Part shown: piece by piece, positions 1-6,355 of the stretch | Layout: the number at the start of each line of letters is the position of its first letter | How positions within the stretch are numbered: position 1 is the first letter of the stretch | Made by a program: the position numbers and the translations under genes | Notes under the pieces: model-generated | The model's input: only the letters and a program-made list of their open reading frames with translations | Database searches by the model: none | Told to the model about the DNA's origin: nothing | From: Bacteroidales bacterium | Lineage (GTDB): Bacteria > Bacteroidota > Bacteroidia > Bacteroidales > UBA3824 | Assembly: GCA_017645985.1 (NCBI GenBank) | Contig: JAGCNK010000196.1 | Span: 1 to 7,924 of the forward strand | Reading direction: 5' to 3' | DNA: 7,924 nucleotides

Positions 1-119
1 ACAATAACAACGGTGGCTACAACAACGACAACTACTCCAACGAAGGAGGCAATTACGAGCGCCGTCAGACAAACGACTCTTTCACCGACGAAAGCAAATA
101 CACCGACGGCAACGAATAG
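1..119 (+). CDS. C-terminal end of an unidentified protein with an Asn/Gly-rich tail (partial)
   Basis: Only the last 38 complete codons are present; the frame runs from base 3 to a TAG at 117-119 and is open to the left edge. The visible tail is low-complexity and hydrophilic, rich in Asn, Gly, Tyr and Asp (it begins NNNGGYNNDNYSNEGGNY), followed by a charged stretch ending YTDGNE. Tails of this kind occur on several Bacteroidota nucleic-acid-binding proteins (RNA helicases, RRM proteins, single-stranded-DNA binding proteins), but the acidic DLPF-type end of an SSB is absent and no domain is visible, so no function is assigned. Codon use is C-ending and fairly GC-rich. A strong terminator starts 20 bases downstream, so this gene ends its own transcription unit and is not co-transcribed with the genes to the right. 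Confidence 0.75.
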   Translation, partial: NNNGGYNNDNYSNEGGNYERRQTNDSFTDESKYTDGNE

Positions 120-139
120 TTTTTAGAATATCTATTATA

Positions 140-170
140 AAAAAGGCGGATTATTTGTCCGCCTTTTTAT
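140..170 (+). terminator. Rho-independent terminator of the upstream gene
   Basis: An 11-bp perfect stem pairs 140-150 (AAAAAGGCGGA) with 158-168 (TCCGCCTTTTT) around a 7-nt loop (151-157). The 3' arm ends in a T run continuing into ATTTTAT. The GC core (GGCGGA/TCCGCC) with flanking A/T tracts is a classic intrinsic terminator. The A-rich 5' arm makes it partly symmetrical, but no gene on the - strand lies to its right. Confidence 0.9.
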
Positions 171-218
171 TTTATCTCTCCCTAACTGCTACAACTTAAC
201 AATTTCTTAATATAATTA

Positions 219-245
219 TTTTTTTTTGTTTTTTTTTTATTTTTT
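219..245 (+). repeat. Three consecutive T tracts (9, 10 and 6 T) upstream of the three-gene unit
   Basis: Positions 219-227 are nine Ts, 229-238 ten Ts and 240-245 six Ts, broken only by G228 and A239. They lie about 115-140 bases before the first start codon, where the promoter would be expected. Long homopolymers are prone to slipped-strand length change, and T tracts also bend DNA and can act as an UP-like element. A short (CTA)4 microrepeat at 315-326 and an eight-A tract at 331-338 lie further downstream in the presumed leader. Confidence 0.6.
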
Positions 246-251
246 GATTTG
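225..251 (+). promoter_or_regulatory. Weak candidate Bacteroidota promoter for the three-gene unit
   Basis: TTTG at 225-228 could be a -33 element and TTGATTTG at 244-251 a -7 element (consensus TAnnTTTG, one mismatch). The spacer is only 15 nt, against about 19-20 in typical Bacteroidota promoters. An alternative -7, TATTTTTTG at 238-246, has an extra base between TA and TTTG. The region sits between the upstream terminator and the first gene and must hold the promoter if the three genes form an operon, but neither candidate is convincing. Confidence 0.3.
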
Positions 252-360
252 CGACTGATTTTAAGTGCCTTTTCAACGGCATCTAAGCACTATAACAACC
301 GCCACAGACTACCTCTACTACTACTATTTTAAAAAAAACTATCTACCAACTAACTAACAA

Positions 361-2055
361 GTGGCAAGCAAGGTGTTACACTACCGGTTTTATACGCCGT
401 TATTATGTATTATGCTATCGATGGATGCGATGTCGCAATCTGTGGAGACGATAATGTCGTCTCGTCCCGTAACTATGGGCGGAAGCATATCGTTCAACGA
501 CAATCTGGAGTTTCTACCTGATTCTTCGAGTAATTATTATTATGTGGCAGGCAGTCTGAGCACCAAATTCTTTGGTGTTGTGGATGTTCCTGTTTCGTTT
601 ACCTATTCCGACAATGCCTTCACTAAGAATATGGCGCTGCCTTTCAACAGGTTTTCGCTTAATCCGAGTTATAAGGCCTATACTGTGTATATTGGATTCA
701 ACTCGATGACATTCAGCAAGTACACAATGAACGGTCACGACTATTTTGGCGGAGGTTTTGCATATTTAGGCGATGGTGCTTGGAACGTGGAGACATTTTT
801 TGGACGGCTAAGAAAAGCAGTTTACCCTGATTCTACAGCTTCGCAAGCTGGATACGCCCGAATTGGAGGCGGTTTGAAAGTGGGATATTCTTCCGAAAAA
901 TACCAGATATCGGTTAATGCCATCAAGATAGGCGACCGCGAAAAATCTGTGGATTTCACTGGGTTTGAAGACCAATATGTGTTTCCAAAAGACAATACGG
1001 CGGCAAGCGTATCATTTGACATCAAGCCAGTAAACTGCATAGATTTTACTGGCGAGTATGCAGTGAGCTTTATGCGTGAACTGCCCGGCACTATAGTTGA
1101 GACACCTAAGAGCGACGCAGTGATATATCACGCTTTTGAGTTTGGCGTTGCCTACACGTCGCCTGTGGGTTCTGTGGGTGTCAGCTACGACCGTCTGCCG
1201 CCTGGATATGAAACTCTAGGTGGTTATTATTTCAGTGAAGACGAGGAGCAGATTTCGCTAAACCTCTCCACTGATATATCAGGTAAAGTGCAGCTGGGCG
1301 GAGATTTCGGCTACCGTCACGACAATGTGGACAATCAGCAGATCACCACCAACAAAAGTTTCGCCTATTCGCTTAATGTCAACGCCAATCCTATGGAGCG
1401 ACTTGCTCTGTCGGCATCGGTAAACAACGACCAGAGCTACGCCAACCTGAAAGACAACCTTGAGCAACTGACACAAATGTCGGAATTTGAAGACCTTGAC
1501 ACCAACGAGTATTCGCGGCTGAGCCTTTCGGTAAATGTGAGCGCAAACTACACCACCAAGCAGAGCGAAATAATATCCAACAATTTTTACTCCTCGTTTT
1601 CGTACAACACCACATCCGACGAACAGAGGTACGACACCACTTCGGCTAATTCCAAGATCTACAATTTGAATTTTGGTAGCAACACATCGTTCCTTATACC
1701 GAAAATATCGCTTGGCTTTAACGTGGGTCTCAGCAAAACCGACTCTTATTCTCAGAAATACAAAATGCTTACCCTTACAAGCTCGCTCTCAAAATCGTTT
1801 GATTTCGGATTGTCGCTTTCGGGTGCATATACCTATGCAGGCACTGAAGCCGACACTCTGAGGTCTGGTGTAACTAACCTGCGGGCAACGGCTTCGTACG
1901 CTTTGTTTAAAAAGCACAACCTTGGACTTTCGTTTTGCTACATTCACAATCCTATGTCGGTGGCTATGGAAGACCGTTATACTCTGAGTTTTAATTACAG
2001 TTACGGATTCACAATAATTGGCGACAAGAAAAAGGAGGAAGGCATAAATGAATAA
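361..2055 (+). CDS. Outer-membrane beta-barrel protein, partner of the downstream large exported protein
   Basis: This encodes 564 aa with no enzymatic motif visible. The start is a GTG with an in-frame TAA at 355-357, so it is the most upstream possible; a second GTG at codon 5 would also keep the signal peptide. Residues 1-26 form a Sec signal: basic n-region (K4, R9), hydrophobic core (FYTPLLCIMLSM), probable cleavage near AMS|QS. The rest is nearly all alternating polar/hydrophobic beta-strand sequence rich in Tyr, Phe, Gly, Ser and Asn (for example SLSTKFFGVVDVPVSFTYSD, YTLSFNYSYGFTI), as expected for a barrel of many strands; the last such strand is followed by a charged tail (GDKKKEEGINE). 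No TonB box, plug, POTRA or OmpA-like domain is seen, so it is neither a typical TonB-dependent receptor nor a TpsB transporter. The stretch around residues 100-190 (SLNPSYKAYTVYIGF, SMTFSKYTMNGH, FFGRLRKAV) resembles, from memory, a conserved Bacteroidota barrel family found beside FN3/TANFOR proteins. The 8-nt overlap with the next gene implies co-translation and a shared role, perhaps export or anchoring (inference). Confidence 0.8.
   Translation: MASKVLHYRFYTPLLCIMLSMDAMSQSVETIMSSRPVTMGGSISFNDNLEFLPDSSSNYYYVAGSLSTKFFGVVDVPVSFTYSDNAFTKNMALPFNRFSLNPSYKAYTVYIGFNSMTFSKYTMNGHDYFGGGFAYLGDGAWNVETFFGRLRKAVYPDSTASQAGYARIGGGLKVGYSSEKYQISVNAIKIGDREKSVDFTGFEDQYVFPKDNTAASVSFDIKPVNCIDFTGEYAVSFMRELPGTIVETPKSDAVIYHAFEFGVAYTSPVGSVGVSYDRLPPGYETLGGYYFSEDEEQISLNLSTDISGKVQLGGDFGYRHDNVDNQQITTNKSFAYSLNVNANPMERLALSASVNNDQSYANLKDNLEQLTQMSEFEDLDTNEYSRLSLSVNVSANYTTKQSEIISNNFYSSFSYNTTSDEQRYDTTSANSKIYNLNFGSNTSFLIPKISLGFNVGLSKTDSYSQKYKMLTLTSSLSKSFDFGLSLSGAYTYAGTEADTLRSGVTNLRATASYALFKKHNLGLSFCYIHNPMSVAMEDRYTLSFNYSYGFTIIGDKKKEEGINE
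2031..2038 (+). promoter_or_regulatory. Strong Shine-Dalgarno for the 1435-aa gene, inside the preceding gene
   Basis: AAAGGAGG lies at 2031-2038, nine bases before the ATG at 2048. Bacteroidota genes usually lack a strong Shine-Dalgarno, so this near-perfect one is notable. It fixes the start of the large gene. It lies within the last codons of the barrel gene, encoding its KKKEE tail. Confidence 0.75.
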
Positions 2056-5000
2056 AACACTTTATATAATAATAGTATTGCTATTAGCCTCGCTAACCGC
2101 ATACCCTCAGGGCAACAACGCCGTAAATATCACCATTATGGGCAGCGGCAGCTACAGCTCCAAGCTGTCAGACTTTTATACATCCTCCAATGCCGGTATG
2201 CTCACCGTTATAATCCGCAATCAAGATTACAAGGAAGCTCAAATACCAGTGCAACTATTTATGTCGATCACCCACAGTTTCGACAAACAGCCATATATCA
2301 CCACCAAGAATCCCAATCCCACACGAATAATCAACCTCAAATCAAACGATGCACTTGTCCTCACAGGCAAAGACCTTGAATGTTTATTCAACACCGCCTA
2401 CCTTACCTACAAAGGGCCAAACCTCAAAGACGGCAGCAACATCTTGAAAATATACGCCCGCGACATCCGCACCGGCAAAGTGGTTAGCAACACCGCATCG
2501 CTCTCGCTCCGCTCGGTGACCATCCAGCCTCCCCGTCTGGTGAGTCCCGACAACCGCCTCGTGTATGAGACCGACAACCAGTTTATGACCTTCCGCTGGA
2601 AAGGCGACGACACGTACAAAGCAGTGACCCACAACTACGTTTACTGCCTCGAAATCTGGCGACAGATGTCAGACAACCCATACGTAGACACTATCCGTAC
2701 GCCCGAAATCATCACCGCCGACAACCTGAAGACTGAGAACTACCAGCTGGCACTTCCGATGTACCCGATGGAGATAGGCGGACGCTACTGCTGGCGTGTC
2801 AGGGCACACGACCCGTCAGGCAGGGCCACCTTTAGCCAGAACGGCTGGAGCGAAGTCCGTTCGTTTACCTACAAGCACCTCCCCGTACCCGTTACGGGAC
2901 TCACGCACACTATAAAACAGACCACCCGCCGCGCCACCGTAACCTGGGACGGCACCGAAGGCCACACCAAATACTACATCGAATACTACAACCCACAAAC
3001 CCAGAAAACCATATCGAACACAACCGCCGAGCCGAGGTACGAGCTCGCCGCCGCGCCCGACAGTGAGTACAAAATCCTTTTTAGAGTAAAAGCCCAGTGC
3101 TGGGGCGACGACAGCCGCACCTCCGACTGGACACGGTGGGACACCATCAGCTACGCCGCACGCAAGCGTGTGGAGTCGGAGTACGAGTGCGGGCACAAGT
3201 TTCCCCGCGTAGAGGTCACCAACCTTGACCTCAAGACCGATTTCGAGGAGGGCGACATAGTCAGGGAGGCGAACGGCTCGTCGGAGTACGAGATCATCAA
3301 CTACGCCTCCGAGCCCGACGGCACACTCCGCGGTCAGTTCTACCTAGTGATGAACGCCTGGGGCGGCGCCAAGATAGCCTGCGAGTTCTGGGACACCAAG
3401 ATAAACACCGACAACGTGGTGATCACGACCCGTTACCGCAGCATCGACCTCCCTGGATACGTGGCAGACCCCGACGAGATACAGCGGTACGTGAAAGAGA
3501 TATGGCTCGACGCCAACTCTGTGGCCACCTCGTCGAAGATACGCGACACCATAGTCATCCCAGAGAAGTTCGACTACCTTTACGCCGCTGATGACGGCAC
3601 ACTTTACGCCGTGGTTGTGAATCCCGACGGCACCGTCACCGAGACCGAAGTCCGCACCAACAAGAGCACCTCGCAGTGCCTTGTCACCGACGGGCAGGGC
3701 GACAGCCTTGTGATAAGCAAGGGCGGGCAGCCGATGGGCATACAGGAATACCGGGCCACGGGCGGCAACAAGGCCCTGCTCAAGGAGTACCACCGCAAGA
3801 GCGACAGCCTCGCCCAGTGGCAGATAAACTTCAAAAAATACGACGCCCAGGCCTACGCCTTCGACCGTGTGGGCAGCGGCGACCACGGCATCTTCGACAC
3901 CGACGAGTACTACCCGAGGTCGGGCAGCTACGACTTCCGCTACAAATCAGTGGAATGCGGCAAGACCGACCGTGTAGTCGTTGACTTCGGCAGTTATTCT
4001 GAGAAAGACTCTGTAATCTTCAAAGACAAGTACGGCGTCCGTCTCAAGGTGGTAGACCAAAACGTCCTCGCCTTCACCGGAGTGTCGAGAGCCGACACCA
4101 ACTACATCTACGCCTACCGTGGCGATAAGAAAATAGGAAAACTCTTCCTCAACACCTACCAGCGGAAGACCTACAAGGTGGTGCTGGTGAGCGTGAACGG
4201 AGCAACCCTGCCTAGTGAAAGCATAATACTGGATTCATTAAATAAGGTGTATAACCAGTGTGCGGTAAGTTTTGAACTCCGTACCGACACCATCACAATC
4301 AACGGCTTAAAATCCTTCTCCCACGGCGGCAGCGGCATCCTCACCGTCTACAACGACGACCAGAAGACGGTGCTGACAGCCTACGACAAGTGGATGCAGA
4401 ACAACACCTACTACCTGTTTTTTATTGATAACGTAAAGGACAAGAAAGACGGCAGCGGCACATTAGTCTCCGGCTATATGCCGCGCGGCTACAACGCCGG
4501 CTTCATCTACGAAGGCGGCTCAGAACGCACTATCGCCCACGAGTTAGGACACGGCGTGGCTGGGTTGGAGCACGTATTCTCCGATTCCAAAGCCAGCGGC
4601 AAGACCCAAAACCTTATGGACTACGCAACAGGCGAGCAACTGTGGCACTTCCAGTGGAATCAAATCCAAGACCCGAGCAGGGTGTGGATGAAGTGGAACA
4701 AGGATGAAGGAGAGGGTGAATTATTGACAAAGCGTTCTGATACAGATACACGGTTTTATCTGCTTCTTGTTAATAAAAAGGATTCAATCTTTTATTCAGC
4801 AGGAGAAACTATATATTTAAACACGAATACAGAGTATACTTTTAAAATTATTAAACGTCATAAATTTGATGTTCCAATTGATGATAATAACAAGGTTATA
4901 CATGTTGTAACAGATATTGTTTTTAATGAAATTGAATGGAAGTGGAATGAAAACAATCAAAAGAGCGCAAAATTTACTATAAAGACTTCAGAAGTAGAAC

Positions 5001-6355
5001 ATTCTACTACTATAGAAGCCAAGATTAATATTAACAATGAAATAATACTTGGATATTTTGATAATAATATATTTAAAAGAGTAAATAATGAAGCAGAACT
5101 TCCATCTAATGTAACATCATATAAAAGATGGACGTTTGCAAACCTTATTCATCCTGATGAATTAAAAGATACAGAAGCAGCCTTAGCCAAATTTAAAAAC
5201 ATCAATATTCAAGTAATTAATGATCCTTCTGTAGAATTTGTTAGGTCAAAAGATTACAAAGGTGAATACGGTTTTGATAATGATTTTTGGACCACTAATA
5301 AATCGGATTGTTATTTGAGTGAGATAATTCATGGTTCAAATTATGTTTATCCATGGGTTTCTATGAAGAAAGATCAAATGATTCATTTGCAAGCCGTGGT
5401 TCATATTGATGAAAATTTTGTAAAAACACCCAATTCTGCAATAAATATTAGTAGTGATGACGAGAATATGTCTATTTCGCCTAATGTGATTAGAATAGTT
5501 GAAAAAGGCAAAAAATCTAAAGACGATCCAACATCAAATCTAAATGTTGTTACAATAACGAATCCCAAAAACAAAGAATTTTTAACGTTGGAACTCAAAT
5601 GTTCATCAAATGATTTGTCTTTAAAGAATCCTCATACTGTTTTTGCTACAAAAAGTGCTAGTAACCAAATAATAGGCGGCTTTAAATATTATTCTCGCGA
5701 TTACGCTAATTTCAAGGAAGCAAATTTGTATATTTATACTTTTTTCTTTCAAGAGGGGAATAAAGTAGAAAAAGAAAAATTGGAAGATTTTCTTAATAAC
5801 TATTCTTTTAACCAAGCCTTCGTTAAATGGAATGTTTTTATAATTGACAAATCGCCTGATATTGATAAAATAAAAGAGGTTCGCGCATATTATGAGAAAA
5901 ATAATAATGAAAGTCGAATGCAATTTGTTACTGATCTGATAGAAGGTAAACGGGATAATATAATAGATGAGTTTTTAGGAGGATTCCTATTGTTGTATTG
6001 TGAAAATGATGATTTAAGCAAACAGATGGAAGGAAATAATTATGTTTTATTTGTTACAGATTTAGAGTCAAGTAATCAAAATGAAGATGGTTATGCTAAA
6101 ACGCCTACAAAAAATAATCAAAGTAATAATAATTATGGAGTTATATTTAAAAATGGTATTAATAATTTCTCTACTTATGTTCATGAAATGGGACATATTA
6201 TAGGGTTTCAGCATACATTTGAAACAGAACCAGATTATTTAGGTGGTAATAGAGGAACAAAAAAGTCTACAGAAAATTTTATGGATTATTCTGATAGTAA
6301 GTTGATGTTGTGGAAAACAGATTGGGAACAAATACTAAATTATATTGATAAATGA
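2048..6355 (+). CDS. Large exported protein with TANFOR-like, FN3-like and two metzincin-like zinc peptidase domains
   Basis: This is a 1435-aa protein; the start is fixed by the upstream AAAGGAGG. Residues 1-21 are a Sec signal (NKTLYIIIVLLLASLTAYPQ). About 22-165 resemble the Bacteroidota TANFOR domain (LTGKDLECLF near the middle, PPRLVSPDN at 161). About 164-275 and 278-370 are FN3-like (FRWKG, GRYCWRVRAHDPSGR; ATVTW, YIEYYN, FRVKAQC). About 381-700 is a beta-rich region beginning CGHKFP. Peptidase 1 (about 708-885) has HELGH at 831-835, a further His at 842 and a Met-turn NLMDY at 855-859. Residues 891-1224 are a beta-rich linker of unknown type. Peptidase 2 (about 1225-1435) has HEMGHIIGFQH at 1379-1389, the exact metzincin HExxHxxGxxH, with NFMDY at 1410-1414, ending at the C-terminus. 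The two peptidases align in order over several blocks, indicating an old duplication or the pairing of related domains. No T9SS C-terminal sorting domain is seen. GC content collapses near base 4720, right after peptidase 1, suggesting an exchanged C-terminal module. A secreted protease or polymorphic toxin is the likely role; the target is unknown. Confidence 0.85.
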   Translation: MNKTLYIIIVLLLASLTAYPQGNNAVNITIMGSGSYSSKLSDFYTSSNAGMLTVIIRNQDYKEAQIPVQLFMSITHSFDKQPYITTKNPNPTRIINLKSNDALVLTGKDLECLFNTAYLTYKGPNLKDGSNILKIYARDIRTGKVVSNTASLSLRSVTIQPPRLVSPDNRLVYETDNQFMTFRWKGDDTYKAVTHNYVYCLEIWRQMSDNPYVDTIRTPEIITADNLKTENYQLALPMYPMEIGGRYCWRVRAHDPSGRATFSQNGWSEVRSFTYKHLPVPVTGLTHTIKQTTRRATVTWDGTEGHTKYYIEYYNPQTQKTISNTTAEPRYELAAAPDSEYKILFRVKAQCWGDDSRTSDWTRWDTISYAARKRVESEYECGHKFPRVEVTNLDLKTDFEEGDIVREANGSSEYEIINYASEPDGTLRGQFYLVMNAWGGAKIACEFWDTKINTDNVVITTRYRSIDLPGYVADPDEIQRYVKEIWLDANSVATSSKIRDTIVIPEKFDYLYAADDGTLYAVVVNPDGTVTETEVRTNKSTSQCLVTDGQGDSLVISKGGQPMGIQEYRATGGNKALLKEYHRKSDSLAQWQINFKKYDAQAYAFDRVGSGDHGIFDTDEYYPRSGSYDFRYKSVECGKTDRVVVDFGSYSEKDSVIFKDKYGVRLKVVDQNVLAFTGVSRADTNYIYAYRGDKKIGKLFLNTYQRKTYKVVLVSVNGATLPSESIILDSLNKVYNQCAVSFELRTDTITINGLKSFSHGGSGILTVYNDDQKTVLTAYDKWMQNNTYYLFFIDNVKDKKDGSGTLVSGYMPRGYNAGFIYEGGSERTIAHELGHGVAGLEHVFSDSKASGKTQNLMDYATGEQLWHFQWNQIQDPSRVWMKWNKDEGEGELLTKRSDTDTRFYLLLVNKKDSIFYSAGETIYLNTNTEYTFKIIKRHKFDVPIDDNNKVIHVVTDIVFNEIEWKWNENNQKSAKFTIKTSEVEHSTTIEAKININNEIILGYFDNNIFKRVNNEAELPSNVTSYKRWTFANLIHPDELKDTEAALAKFKNINIQVINDPSVEFVRSKDYKGEYGFDNDFWTTNKSDCYLSEIIHGSNYVYPWVSMKKDQMIHLQAVVHIDENFVKTPNSAINISSDDENMSISPNVIRIVEKGKKSKDDPTSNLNVVTITNPKNKEFLTLELKCSSNDLSLKNPHTVFATKSASNQIIGGFKYYSRDYANFKEANLYIYTFFFQEGNKVEKEKLEDFLNNYSFNQAFVKWNVFIIDKSPDIDKIKEVRAYYEKNNNESRMQFVTDLIEGKRDNIIDEFLGGFLLLYCENDDLSKQMEGNNYVLFVTDLESSNQNEDGYAKTPTKNNQSNNNYGVIFKNGINNFSTYVHEMGHIIGFQHTFETEPDYLGGNRGTKKSTENFMDYSDSKLMLWKTDWEQILNYIDK

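Noticed and set aside
361..2055. TonB-dependent receptor or two-partner (TpsB) secretion pore
   Set aside because: At 564 residues there is no plug domain, TonB box or POTRA domain; only signal peptide and barrel-like strands are seen.
2816..3886. Long open frames on the - strand and in a third frame over the GC-rich part of the large gene (for example 3344-3886 - and 3676-3984 +)
   Set aside because: They are by-products of the high GC and C-ending codon bias of the real gene. Their translations are low-complexity, rich in Gly, Val, Ala, Arg or Pro, and lack start context.
6274..6355. T9SS C-terminal sorting domain on the large protein
   Set aside because: The last ~80 residues are the end of the metallopeptidase (Met-turn NFMDY and following helix), with no conserved Gly and Lys motifs of such a domain.
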